Shown here in pieces: positions 1 through 12,900 of a DNA stretch of 64,000 nucleotides. Every line of letters begins with the position of its first letter. Position 1 is the first letter of the stretch. Location: the NCBI GenBank assembly GCA_002286855.1, contig NRSV01000025.1:124001-188000 (forward strand). Direction: 5' to 3'. This DNA comes from Bipolaris cookei. Taxonomy: Eukaryota > Ascomycota > Dothideomycetes > Pleosporales > Pleosporaceae. The notes beneath the pieces were generated by a model, which had not been told where the DNA came from, ran no database searches, and worked only from the letters and a program-made list of their open reading frames with translations. Made by a program: the position numbers and the translations under genes.

Positions 1-3000
1 TCAAGCTTTCATTCTCTCGGGACCGCTCCCAGACATCGCCCCAGTCTTGGCCTTTGTAGTCGGGGTTTCCTGCGCCAATCGCTTCGAGCATGTATTCAGC
101 TGGGTTTGTATGATGTGGACACTTGTCCGCGCCATTGCTTTCAAGGTACTTGATGAGGTTCTGCGAGTCGTGACCCAGCTCACCAAAGTAAACTGTGCGA
201 CCGCCAGACTTGAGAAGCAGAAGCTGGTCAAAGTGCTCAAAGAGCACAGCGCTGGGTTGGTGGATCGTGCAGAGAATAGCTTGTCCTGCATCAGCGAGCT
301 TGCGCAAGAACCGGACAATGTTGAACGCAGCGCCAGAGTCAAGGCCAGACGTGGGTTCATCGAGAAACATGAGTAGCTCAGGCTTGCTCGCAAGTTCCAC
401 ACCAATCGTCAACCGTTTCCTCTGCTCTTGATTCAGCCCCGATCCGGTAACACCGATAGCCGCACCAGCAATATCGCGCATCTCGAGCAGATCAATAATC
501 TTCTCCACATACTCATACTTCTCCTCAATCGGCACCTCCTTTGGCTGCCGCAATTTTGCAGAGAAGCGCAGTGCCTCGCGTACTGTCGCCGTTGATTCGT
601 GCACATCCATCTGCTCTGCAAAGCCAGTTGAACGCTGGAAAGAGACGGGAAGCGGTTTACCGTCCACAAGGAAATCTCCACGCACAACGCCAAAGTTGAT
701 CCGTTGGGCAAGCGTGTTCAGCAAAGTCGTTTTTCCCGCGCCAGAGGCTCCCATCAGCGCTGTAAGCTTGCCAGGCTTGACATAACCTTGTACTCCCTTT
801 AACAATGTCCGCTCACCCTTCTCATACGGAATCGTATAAGTGATATCCTGGAATGTGAAAATAGTCTCGTTCTTTGCGACACCCCCAGAAGTCGCATCAG
901 ATTCGTCATTGCCGTCAACAGAGTGTTTTTCCGTGACCGGCTCACCCTTTCCAGCTTCCTCATCCTTGGGGAGTGTCTTGGTCTCCATTTCTTTTTCAAT
1001 CGTCTTTGGAACTTGGCCGCGCTTGTAGATGGTGACTGCACCACCCCCTTTGTTGGGCTTCTGCATCTCCATGCCCAAAGCAGTGAGTGCCACGAAGAAG
1101 ATGAAGAAGGCGCAGATGAATCCAAAGTTGCGCCACAGGTGAGATCGTGAGTAGCCAAAGGCACCTGCAATGTAATCTGAGCCCGCTACAGTGAGAGAGC
1201 CGGGTCTGTTGCCCTGGATAGCGCAGGCTTGATACTGCTCTTCAGCACCCGGAACCTGCGGCGCGATGAACGGAGGCACGCACTGAATGTCCAAATTGTA
1301 GAACTCGTTAGCCAGTAGACCTTCAAACCCATACTGAATAGGATTCACCCAACGCAACCACGAGAACCAAGGATGCATCTTCGCAGGGGGTATCAGATAT
1401 CCCGTATACACAACAAGTGCCTGGATAGCAACACCAGTGATGCGAGTTGCGACATCCAAGGAGCCCACTAACGCGCCAATGGCCCTGAAGAACGCATACA
1501 TAGTCATGGTAATGATCCAGAGGAACAGCAACGAGATGAAAAACTGTGACGCCGTCCGCGAAAGGTTCGCCATAAAATATACCACAATGTCGAAGATCAA
1601 GACCTGAATCAGCACAAGCGGTACATCAATGACAGTCTGCGCAATAGCATACGCTGCGGGTCGGTAAAACGAGAAACTCTTGTGCTTCAGCAAAATCGGC
1701 CTCGACTCGAACGCAGCCGTGAGTTCAGCCAAGGCAAGAAGCGCATTGAACAGCAGCATAAAGAAGATGACACCACCACGCGGAAACACTCCTTGTGCCG
1801 TATTCGGGAGGTTGTAAAACAGCGACCCGACAATCAGCGCTTGGAAGAGAATACCGCCCCATTTGCCCACAAGAGACTGCGGGTCCCCCACCATGACCAG
1901 GAACTGGCGTTTCGTACACGCCATAACCTGCGCTGGGAATGAAATCGTAAAGTTCTTCTTCTTCGTCGCTTTGGTATGCGCCTTTTGGCGTTCTTCCGCC
2001 TGACGCTTCGTTTCTCGCTCGAACTCCTGGATCTCGGCGAGGTTATCATTGGCTTGGTCGCTGTTGGCGAAGGCTTCGCCGAATGCTGCTCCGGTACGTG
2101 GGATGCGATCGTCCCAGCCTTCTTTGATCTGGCGCTCATGGTCATCAGTGACCGAAGTCAAAAAATCGCTAGTGGTCCAGCGTTCGGGCTTTTCGAAACC
2201 GAGGTTTTTGAAGTAGGACTCGGCTTTTTCGGTGGGGCCAAAGTAACAGCATCGCCCTTCGTGGATTAGGATTACTTTGTCGAAGAGTTGGTATAAGGAC
2301 TCTCCGGCCTGATAGAGGGCGACTGCGGTGGAGACTTGGGCCATGTTGGTCAAGGACCGTAGACTTTGGACGTATTCGAGGGCGGTGCTAGCGTCAAGAC
2401 CGCGGGTGCTGTTGTCCCAGCATTGTACTGAAGCTTTTGTGACCATGGCTTCGGCAATGGAAACACGTTTCTTTTCGCCGCCGGATACACCGCGAATGAG
2501 CTAGAGGAAAGAACACATGAAGTTAGTCAGGTTCACATGAGCCTCCGTATAACCTATGCTTACCTCATTGCCCACTTTAGTTCCAAGCGTGTGTTCAATC
2601 CAAAAGAGCTTAGTAACCACCCGGAGAAACTCATTCACATAGTCCTTTCGACTCTCTCCTTCTTTCCTCGATTCCTTCCCAGGAGTCCTAGTCTTTAACG
2701 CAAACTTCAGTGTATCCTTAACCTTCAGCGTCGCATAATGAAGATCGTCTTCTGGGTTATACAACACCTCGCTTCGATACTTCTTACTCATCTCGTCCGC
2801 ATCCGTGCCTCCATAAGTTACATCGCCAGTAATCTCTTCGAAGCCGTATCGTTGATTGCCAATCATTTTGAGAAACGTCGAGCAACCGGCGCCGGGGCGT
2901 CTGTAGGGATCAGTACACGCTTGGTCTTATGAAAATGAAGGAAACATACCCGAGAACAAGTATCATTTCGCCAGGCCGTATGCAGCCGGAAAAGTCGTCG

Positions 3001-3857
3001 AGGAGGGTTCGTACTGGCGGCTTGCCTGCAGCTTTCCTTGGGCCCTTTGTGAATAGGTTCTTGACGAATCGGACGGGATCAAGGAAGAGCGAGCCAACGC
3101 TTGGTTGGAGTGCAGCGCCGATGCCCATACCCTTTACTGTCAAGTGCTTGAAAATTACGCCCTGGTGTCTAGTCTTCTCTTCTTCTGATGCTTCCTGTCT
3201 TGTGCGCCCAAACATCTTCGACATTAGTTTGTTGATCTCGTCTTCTTCTTCGGCGCTGTGGCCGGTCGCGCCAGTATTGGTTTTGCTGAGCCCATTGCTC
3301 TGGCTTGTCTTTCGTCGAGACAATACGCGAAAAAGGTCATCTTCGGTAAATGGTTTGGAGTTTTTTGATTGCAGGCCAGGCCTCTTGTCTTCTCGCGTAC
3401 GCTTTTCAGATGAACCTTCATGTTCTGAGTCGGATGAGTCGTCTTCAAGTACGACTTGTTGTTCCATGGGCGGTCCTGAAGCCGCTATCTGCAGGTAACC
3501 ATTGGTTGAACTAGGATGCTGCGAACCTGTATTTCCATTGAGCCCTTCTTGACTCGCATGCGCGTGAACTTCATTCTGCAATGTCGGACCAAGCGATGGC
3601 ACTGCAGTTGAGTCGCTCGATTCCGATGATGGTCCCGGGTTGTCCTTCCCATAGAAGCTCTGGCTGCTGGTGTGTAAGGCGTTGGAGATAAAGGTACTCT
3701 GGGTGTTCCTTGTGTCGGTGGCGCCTGGCGTAGCTGGGTCACCCTCGGTTTGTTGTCGTGACCCGATGTATGATTCATGTCGAATAGTACCTGCGGGTGT
3801 CTCTACCCAACCGCCAGGGATATGTGATGGAGTCGGGAGGCCATCATTCGAAGCCAT
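1..3857 (-). CDS. PDR/CDR-type ABC transporter (partial, 3' end outside window)
   Basis: Plasma-membrane drug or lipid efflux pump of the fungal PDR (ABCG full-size) family, with topology NBD1-TMD1-NBD2-TMD2. Exons are 3857-2950, 2900-2564 and 2500-1, with introns at 2901-2949 and 2501-2563. The last exon is still open at base 1. About 1,248 residues are visible; the family usually has about 1,500, so most of TMD2 lies outside the window. The start at 3857 is followed by a Ser/Thr-rich acidic N-terminus. NBD1 has the Walker A GRPGAGCST, split by intron 1, with Cys where Lys is canonical, then VSGGEKKR and NSTRGLDAST. NBD2 has the canonical GASGAGKTT and LDEPTSGLDS. This asymmetry between the two sites is normal for PDR pumps. 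TMD1 lies around 1900-1100. The substrate cannot be told from sequence. Confidence 0.93.
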
Positions 3858-4821
3858 TACGAGGATTTTCGTAGCCTAGGGACGGATAATGAATTAAACG
3901 CTCGTAGCGTAAGTACCGCAGGAATGAATCCCCACTACACAACGGTCAAGTGTCAAATGTCAACCTAGATGGCTAAGAGAATTCGGAAAGCAATCCGCAA
4001 AAGTTGACCGATTTCAGAGGAGTCCGAAGAGAAGGTATAAGAACAAAACAGAGAAAACATCAATTACAGCGCCAAGTTGCTTGTCGAAATCAGTGTTGGC
4101 ACTCGTATTCTGCGACGCGTCGGTCGCGCAATAGTCAAGAGCGAAGTGGTGATGTCATGTTAACGTGTGAGTGGTAAAGGCGCTCAACGTCGCATTCGCG
4201 TCGGCGCTTGCCAATGCCGAAACTATGGGATCGAAAGATGATCGAAATTACTAGGCTGAAGAGAGATCGATCTCTCGCCGCTTGTAAACGCTAGGTGTCC
4301 ACGGGGCGCGGATTGCACTGAACGCGTCTGCAGAGATTGACACCTACGTACTTCCCTTTTCATCACATTTGGTAGAATATAGACCATGTGTCTATCTTTC
4401 ATTTTTACTAAGACACGATCATAGCATTTTCAATCTTTGATGTGTAGATGCACATAGGTGGTGATGGGAAAAAAGTAGACTGAGCTCCTTGAATGACGTG
4501 AGAGTTTTCCAATTGCGTCATAGTTCAGCAAGCCAACGCTAATGCTAAGAAGTGCTTGACATGTTGGCCTCGCACCTGCCTAGGCCCTAGATCAGTCTAG
4601 AAATCCCTTACTGAGTCTTCGCGCTGCAACTCAATAATACTGATGTATTGTGGAACTTTTGGCTTTTGGACTGGAAAAACTACGTATTTGGTCTGGACGA
4701 CACACAGCGGGACATCGCATTCTGTCCTTAAGGCTCTTCGCACCCTTTTCAGTTGAAGAGTGCGTACCACGTTTATATGAATTGTAAAAAATTTCAAGTA
4801 CTTGATTGGTAGCAGGTCCGC
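3858..4821. other. Intergenic: promoter of the ABC pump and 3' flank of the HET gene
   Basis: No ORF with family-like features is visible on either strand. The stretch next to 3857 should hold the promoter and 5' UTR of the ABC transporter. Short open frames at 4597-4825 on the minus strand lie past the HET stop codon and show no recognisable domain. Confidence 0.5.
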
Positions 4822-6777
4822 TCAATGGATATGTATTTGGACAGTTATCTCTTCACAATCGTTTGAAATGCCTTCCCCGTCCATTAAGCCATGCAGGTAT
4901 GCGTCACCGACGATTCTATAGTGACCATTGGGTGCATCTTGCATGGCCCGGATACAAAATGGCACTGTGCTTCCCAGCAAGATAACAATACTGTCGCCGG
5001 GTTGAATCCCAGGCGGACCCATTCCCATGAAGCCATTGCTGGCGAGGAAAAATCGCCGGTCAAGTGTCGCGCCCAAGAGAGAGTGGTAAAACGCCTTGAC
5101 CTCATTCATGCTGCTAATATGTTCTTGGGTTTTCTTCACGTCGCCTTTTGCCTGAAATTGAGCCCAGTCCCAGAAGTCTTCTGCTATACGGCTGACATCG
5201 GTGTCGCCAAATCGTCGGTATGCAGTGAATACCTCACCACTGAAGTCAAGCTGGGCAGAAAGGATGTCGACTGAATTCATGCGCTGTGGTTGCCATGAGT
5301 CGTTAGTGATTGTACGCCAGAATGCCTCATTTTGCGAGTTTTTTGAACCAAGAGTGTGATCCTTTGGAGTTTCCAGTCGGGCCATGTGGAGCCACGATGT
5401 GATGCAGTCGATTAGTTCGTGCCAATCATGGTTTCTCGGCAAAGTTGAACCCACTTGCGAAATGGTGAGAGATAGTTCGGAGGCGTCTACAATCAAGACA
5501 TTATTCGCTCGTCTGGCGTTGGCTGGGCGACCACCCGCAGCAGAAAATAGCACTGCGCGGTTAATTCTATAGCCAGTTGCTGAGCTAGAACTCTGTGAAG
5601 TACGACCCCTTTGTGTGACCCACGATGGTACATCAGGTATACCAGTTCGAGTTGTGCCCATCAATATATGTAATGAAAGAGTACTCTGGATTTGCTTGGT
5701 AACTACGCGCATGAAGACTTCGTTTGGGGACAAATCGTAGTCAGGAATCAAAGGCGGCTCACCAAACCAGTCGGTGACCAATCCCAATACCCCGAACACT
5801 TCGTCTCGGACATCTGTTGCGTTGCGCGAGTGTGTCCGACTCATGACCTGGTATAGGCTTAATTTTTTGTTCTGTGCTCTTGCAGCCCTCAGCCACTCCA
5901 AATCGTCATACCTGGCCTTTCTCAATTCGACGATGGCGCGCAGTTTGCGACCCCCTTGTGTCTGGTGCAGATCGCCGCAGCAATGAATATGGCGTGCAGC
6001 AGCGCGAGTAGATTCTGCAACCAGAGTCCAGGGTACAGTAATGTTACAGTATAAGACGGTTGCTTTCCGAGCGAGTATTGTTTCTTGAACGACCCAAATC
6101 CGCGTCCACCAAGGATGGCTGCTCAGCGTGTGCATAGCCTGAATGATGGCTAGCCATGTCTGTCCGGCTTGTAATTTACCTCCTTGAACATCGAAAAAGG
6201 GTATTTCATGAACGTGTTTATCCATAGCTCGAAGTTTCATGAAAACGAAGAGGCCGAATACGTCTTCGGTTTCATTACCGTCTTCTCTTGAGCCGTTTTG
6301 CAATGTTTCTTGCTTGAAATATGAGTCTACAATTTCCAAATCTCTGTCGTCACCAGTCCATCGGACAATGTCTGGCTGCCTCAGGGGAGAATGCGAGTCA
6401 CGACCGTAACCTAGCCAGATGAAAACTTCGTCTGCGGAACTGTATATCTCCCTCATGCACTGCACTTGCTCGGATCGTTCGTGAATATCTGACTGATTGA
6501 TGCACACTGCATCGAGCCAGAGGGCAAGAGTCTCTCATGTAGCGCGGAGTCTCTGGAGTCCAGTGACCACGTTCTGAGTTACCGCCAACTCTTGTCCGTT
6601 GACCGTGATGGATAGCTTATTTGTTGTATCGCCCCATACGTATGAGATGGCTTGAAACTTGGGGTAATCTTCCAAGGATACAGTTTCCAAATGACATTCG
6701 ATGCCATCATTCCAAGCAGCAGGGTGGAGATGCAGTAAGCGTATCTCTTTTTGGGAGGTGTTGAGTGGTGAATACAT
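4822..6777 (-). pseudogene. HET-domain (heterokaryon incompatibility) gene with one in-frame stop
   Basis: The reading frame runs from ATG 6777 to the stop at 4822 (652 codons) and is interrupted only by a TGA at 6535-6537. The N-terminus (YSPL..., EIRLLHLHP, AISYVWGD) and, just past the stop, LWLDAVCINQSDIHERSEQV are the classic HET motifs. Further on come DEVFIWLGYG, a WWTRIWVVQE block, DEVFGVLGL and YDLSPNEVF. HET proteins trigger cell death after fusion of genetically different hyphae. The GTG at 6507 after the stop lies inside the DAVCINQ motif and is not a real start. No intron with plausible length and frame removes the TGA. The rest of the frame is clean, so inactivation looks recent. 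It could also be a sequencing error or a strain-specific null allele. Confidence 0.8.
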
Positions 6778-7927
6778 ACGTGGAGAGTGAAGTGTGTGCT
6801 ATGCGACTGCAACCATGCCGTCCTTGGCACTTTTGAACAAGGATAATCGACACTCGCTTACGAGATTGATGACAAAACATGTTTCATCCTTTGACCCTTT
6901 AACGATACAATTTTATATTGGAATTCTAACTGGTTTACCGACGTGTTGAAGTTCGATAAGAATTCTAGGCACACACTGGAAGGTAGGGGGTAGGTTGCGA
7001 TCGGAACTTCATATTATAGCTTACTTCAACACTGTTCCATACGCTCCAAATGCGTCTTTCAAGAAGTATTCTCTGATATACACTCATGTATCAAGAGGTC
7101 TAGTCTAATCAATTGGTTGTGCCTTAGCGTTACCTTGCCGTTGACCTTCCTCTTTAAGAACTAGGCAACGAACCTTTTGCCAGCATACACAGCAGGTCGC
7201 TCCTTACTTTTGTTGGCTTTGGGGGATCAGGTAAATGTGCTGTTTTTGGGTTTGCATTTTGCCCGTTGCACGTATCTATGGGAGGCCTAACTCTACATAC
7301 TGCCCAGACTATTATGTATCTGCAAATCACCTCTAAAGGACAATAGAGGTGTACTGCATCTATTGGTTTCATGACTGGAATGGCAAAACATAGTATTGAA
7401 TACAGTCGCTAACTATGAGTGTTCTCCTTGCACATGTCGTAATGATCCGATCACCTTTGGTATCGTAGTCCGGCAAAAGAAGTGGCAGCACATCGTGTTC
7501 TTAGTATTGGGATGCATGGCAGTCCGAAGATGCGGAGAGGAGCGCTGCGCAACAAAGAAGAGTTAGACGATGATAGTAACCGAGAAGTTCTTCTTAACAA
7601 ATTTGTGTCGTTCGCCATATCAACAAAGAAGGGCAAGTCAACGGTATGGTTGCAGCCTCCACGCAGATACAAGACCGCCAAGCTACGATCGGCGCTAGGA
7701 CACCCCTGTCGTATTGCCTGCAGTAGCGCGCGTGGAGTTAGGAGACTCGGCGCGGAAATATGCGGCTAGACACAGTCCAGATACTTTCAATCAGCACCAG
7801 TTCCAGGTTCTAGAAACCTACTTTCCTTTTGTTGCCATTTCGCATACTACTATAACTCACGCTCACCACTCATGTCCTGTGCTGGTCTGCGGACTTCAGG
7901 AAACGACCGCGCACTTTGGAAGACACC
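6778..7927. other. Intergenic between HET gene and nucleotide-sugar transporter
   Basis: About 1.15 kb without a supported gene. Short open frames at 7154-7372, 7451-7681 and 7482-8001 lack recognisable motifs, and two of those I checked open on non-ATG codons. The part just upstream of 7928 presumably carries the transporter promoter. Confidence 0.5.
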
Positions 7928-9500
7928 ATGGTTGTGAGAACTGCATCCGGAACGCTGGGTGGGGTGTCGATGAAGCACCTCTCTCTGGTCACGGTAACTA
8001 GACATACGGCTTGAACGTAGATGTCAAAGGTAAGCTAACAGCTGCGCAGTTGACAGTCCAGAACTCGGCCCTCATTCTGGTATGAACATCCCACAATCCG
8101 AACAACAACCTTAGCCTGACCGAAAAGAGGCATGAAAATCGGGGTCGCCTGGAAGTATGCCCATGCCATGGCTGACGCGAACCAGATCATGCATTACTCG
8201 AGAATCATGCCCTTAGCTGGAGGACAAAGATATCACACAAGCACAAGTGTCTTCTTGAATGAAGTGATCAAGCTGACCATTAGCTTGACCATGGTACGAA
8301 TGCTTCTGGAGAAATCAGGCGTTAGGCCGTGCGCTGATAATTCAATAGGCAATGTACGAGATGTCAAAAACGCTTCCGTCAAATACTACCATCGCAACGC
8401 TCTCGCGCACCTTAACGACCGCTATATTCACCAATGAAAGCTGGAAGCTTGCCGTACCCGCCGTCATATATACTATACAGAATAATCTTCAATACTTGGC
8501 TGTCAGCAACTTGGATGCAGCGACGTTCCAAGTCACCTACCAGCTCAAGATTCTGACGACGGCCATCTTCAGCGTCCTGTTATTAAGGAGAACGCTTTCG
8601 GCACGAAAGTGGCTCTCTCTGCTGCTGCTCATTGTCGGTGTATCCATTATACAAGTACCCCAAGCATTATCGCAACCGGACGTACCGGCAACAGGATCCA
8701 CACCCTGGACAAAGACCCTTGAACAGCTTCACGGTCTTGGCAACAACGTCGCAGCACGAATGGCGAAGCGATCTGGATCTTACGAGGGCATTCATGAAGA
8801 CCGTGCGTCGCAAGCACCACATATGAATAGACGAGTGGGGCTCTTTGCTGTTCTGATCTCCTGCGCACTGTCAGGCCTAGCGGGAGTGTTGTTTGAAAAG
8901 ATTCTGAAGGACTCGACAAGTGGCAAAAGCACAACATTGTGGGTACGCAACTGCCAGCTTTCCTTCTGGTCGCTGTTTCCGTCGCTGTTCTTAGGCGTGA
9001 TTTGGAAGGATGGAGAGGTCATAGCAAAGACTGGGTTCTTCGTTGGCTACAACTGGGTGGTGTGGACTGCCATCGGGTTCCAGGCAGCTGGTGGTGTAAT
9101 TGTCGCATTGGTCATAAACTATGCCGACAACATTGCAAAGAATTTTGCGACCTCCATCTCCATCCTTCTCAGCTGCATTGCTAGCGTCTACTTTTTCGAC
9201 TTCAAGGTGACGCAATCAGTAAGTAAGCGGTGAAATGCTGGTTGGTCGATACTGACGAAACAGTTTTTCCTGGGAACATGTATTGTCTTATTTGCGACCT
9301 ATCTTTACACAAAACCGGAGCGGGGAATGCAGCAATCGTCAGTGAAGATTGCCGATTTTCAGAAGACTACGGTCGAGCGGCCTTATGAAGACCGCGGGCA
9401 CGACAATGTACCACCTAGTCCGTCAAGCTTTGACAGGCCTCACAAGCCATCATCTGGATCGCCGACGATAGAGCGACACTCTCATAAACGAGAAGCTTGA
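7928..9500 (+). CDS. UDP-galactose/UDP-GlcNAc-type Golgi nucleotide-sugar transporter
   Basis: Drug/metabolite-superfamily antiporter (SLC35A group, Gms1-like) expected to carry a UDP-sugar into the Golgi lumen in exchange for UMP. I assembled five exons from frame and splice signals: 7928-7993, 8050-8079, 8186-8293, 8349-9218 and 9264-9500 (436 aa). Exon 2 is only 30 nt but restores the conserved block NSALILIMHYSR across the exon 2/3 junction. Other family motifs are YTIQNNLQYLAVSNLDAATFQVTYQLKILTTA (in pieces), LSGLAGVLFEKILK and KNFATSISI. Several hydrophobic helices are visible. The C-terminus is a hydrophilic cytosolic tail. The start MVVRTASG at 7928 opens directly into the family's N-terminal segment. 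Whether galactose or N-acetylglucosamine is carried cannot be decided from sequence. Confidence 0.9.
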
Positions 9501-9959
9501 AGACTGAACAGCGTAGATTTTATAGATTTGTATGAGACGGAACAACAAAGCTCTGCAAAACACAAGATGAGCCTGTTTATGATGTTTAATGATTTCAATC
9601 GGCGAGATAACGTACATTGACTGCTGCCTGTCTGGCACGACCTCATTTTTCTTTACTAACGCTTGGCCAAATGCGACACGACCAGTCTATGCAATAACAT
9701 GGAGGCGGAATTGCGAGAACATGGTTTTATCGCAGCAGTACAGTATACAACAAATGAATTTGGTCAGCTCACGGGAGTCGAGATGCTATGTATACTATCC
9801 GGTTCCGGTAGTCGCAGCTTCCTCCATGGTGCCTTCTACTTTCGCAACCACCTTTCTCACCTGGCACGCTATTCCAACAACTTTCTGCAGCTTCAAGGCG
9901 TACCTTCGCCTCCGTTGCCCGTTCCAAACGGATCTATCCCTGATATCTGCATATTCAGA
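9501..9959. other. Intergenic upstream of MER3
   Basis: The MER3 frame is open upstream of the chosen start, with another in-frame ATG at 9700, so this stretch may hold 5' UTR or a longer N-terminus. Nothing else is recognisable. Confidence 0.4.
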
Positions 9960-12900
9960 ATGGGTGAGCGTTTCTATCACCACGAGCAGGCAAGTAGCTC
10001 GCGACATGCGTCGCGTTACAACATCCTTCAACCTCAAATCAAGCACCCGGCCCGTCTGACTACTCCCCGAGATCGCTATCGCGTGACCCGATATGATGAT
10101 CCCCTGTACGACACCGTCGAAGACGACTATGACAACGGCCTAGGATCTCAGCTCGATTCTTTGGGTACTCAAATTACCATGGCTATCTGGAACCCGAAGA
10201 CTAATATTTCTAGATGGAAGACTGCTTCAGCAGTCGTATCCAAATCGACAACTGCAAGTCACGCACGGTAATGGGAGATTGTCATTTGTACCCGTCCCAT
10301 CACAACCCTCGTATGGTGGCCGTGGCAACTATACAAATCAAAGCCAGAGTAAGGATACACTACCGACACCTAGGATAGAGTTGTTGACTTGACAGGCGAA
10401 TGCCGTTCCCATCTGGAGCAAGGCATGGGAAGCCAGTTGAGTGAGTACAGATAAAGTTTGGTAACTGCTGGCTATGCTAACTACCTACAAGGTCGGTTTG
10501 CCTACAATTCTGCACAATTCCAAGAATCAAGCCCCGACCCCCAAATTGGCCAGTCCTCCAGCCCAGCATTCAAAGCAAGTCAGCGCCGCATAGAGCAGGC
10601 CAGCGCATCCACTGTGAAATGTGGTTCAGGGACCCAGAAGTTCAAGGATATCCGACAGCACGCCATAGAGCTTGGAGCACACGGATACCAGCGACATCAT
10701 GGGCAAATCATGTCTCCCAAACGTCAAGAATATGTTCTTGGGGAACTGCCGTCCCTGACCCCGGGAGAAGACCAAGAATCTCCTTGTCATCGGCGGCAAA
10801 ATCCCAGCGAATTACAAGAAGCTCTCGTGGCCGCACCGCATGTCCCTCCCATGTGCCAGGGTATCCGTCTCGTCCCAGTCGCAACCTTGCCAGATCGGCT
10901 TCGGACAATATTCCCTTACCCAACATTCAATGCGGTGCAGTCCAAGTGTTTCGATACGGTCTTTCGTTCTGATAACAACTTTGTTCTCGCATCTCCAACA
11001 GGAAGTGGCAAAACAGTGATTCTCGAGCTTGCCATATGCAGAGCATTTGCTACCAATTCAACTGGTCAATATAAGATTGTCTACCAGGCACCTTCCAAGG
11101 CTTTGTGTTCGGAGCGACAACGTGACTGGGAAAAAAAGTTCAACATGATTGGTCTAAAGTGTGCTGAGCTCACCGGTGATAGCGATATATCAGACCTCCG
11201 GCATGTACAATCCGCGAACATAATCATTACGACGCCTGAGAAATGGGATAGTATGACCAGGAAATGGAGAGATCATGAAAAACTGATGAGACTCATCAGA
11301 GTGTTTCTCATCGATGAGGTTCATGTACTCAAAGAGGACCGTGGTGCTACCCTCGAGGCAGTCGTGTCTCGCATGAAGTCTATTGGAACAAATGTTCGCT
11401 TTGTAGCACTGTCAGCCACAGTACCCAACTTCAATGATATCGCAACTTGGCTTGGCAAAAGTTCAACAGACCTAAACACTCCGGCTGCGAACGAGAGTTT
11501 TGGCGAAGAATTCCGACCAGTGAAACTGCGAAAGCATGTTTGCGGCTACATGTCCAACACCAACAACGAATTTGGATTTGAGAAAGTGCTTGATAGCAAG
11601 ATAAAAGATGTTATAGCTACTTACTCTGAGGGTAAGCCGATAATGGTGTTCTGCGCTACCAGAAACTCCACGCTTAACACGGCGAAGCTGATCGCTAGCT
11701 GGTGGTCTTCAAGGATGGACAACAATCGCTTCTGGACAGCACCATCAAAATCAATCCGGCTTTTGAATAAAGATCTCATGGACACGGTCGCTTCAGGTGT
11801 CGCGTTCCATCATGCTGGTCTCGACATAAAAGATCGGATGCAAATTGAGAAAAGCTTCGTCGCCGGCGAAATCAGTGTCATTTGTTGTACCTCTACACTC
11901 GCTGTCGGAGTCAACCTACCCTGCCATCTTGTGATCGTCAAAAATACTATGGCGTGGGGGCCAGCAGGAAATCAGGAATATTCCGATCTAGAGATGATGC
12001 AGATGCTTGGTCGCGCGGGCCGCCCTCAGTTTGACGACACTGCTGTAGCTGTCATTATGACGCGCCAAACAAAAGTCCGACGATACGAACAGATGGTTAC
12101 TGCTCAAGAAATTATAGAAAGCAAGCTTCACCTTAACTTGATCGATCACATGAATGCTGAAATAGGCCTTGGGACGATCTACGATTTGCCGTCAGCAAGA
12201 AGATGGCTCAAAGGTACCTTTCTCTTCGTTCGGCTCCAGCAGAACCCCGCGTATTACAAAATTGAGGGGTCCAGAACTGGTCAGAGTATTGAAGAACAAG
12301 CGAATGATATCTGTTTTCGCGACGTCAACCTCCTGCAACAGAGCAATCTAGTCTCTAGCGAAGAGCGTTTCACGTGCACCGAGTTTGGACATGCTATGTC
12401 GCGGTACTACGTTCATTTTGAGACAATGAAGTTATTCATGAACCTCGAGGCAAAGTCTTCTCCCTCTGAGATTGTGAGTTACTCATAGCCTTGATCCGTC
12501 TTATATGACCAACTAACAGAAACTCAGCTCTCGGCTATTACACAAGCTAAGGAATACTCTAACATACGTTTCCGCCAAGGTGAAAAGACATTCTACAAAG
12601 TATTGAACAAGTCACCCTCGATCCGTTGGACTATTCCTGTCAATTTGGACCTCCCAGCACAAAAGATTTCGCTCATGATCCAGTCTGTCCTCGGGTCTGC
12701 TGACATCACATGGGACGGCGACATAGCCAAACACAGATCACAGTACGCAACAGAAACGATGATGGTATTCAGAAATATAGGCAGTCTCATTCGATGTATT
12801 GTTGACTGCCAAATCGTGCTAGGCGATGCTGTCAGTATTCACAGTGCTTTGATGCTCGAGCGAAGTTTTGGCGCAAAGGCGTGGGACGACAGCCCGCTTC

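Noticed and set aside
4822..6507. Intact 561-aa HET gene
   Set aside because: Its first codon is GTG in the middle of the DAVCINQ motif. The true frame begins at 6777.
9663..10271. 202-aa ORF upstream of the helicase
   Set aside because: It opens on TTG. Only its part after 9960 fits as MER3 exon 1; the rest past 10164 is intronic or in another frame.
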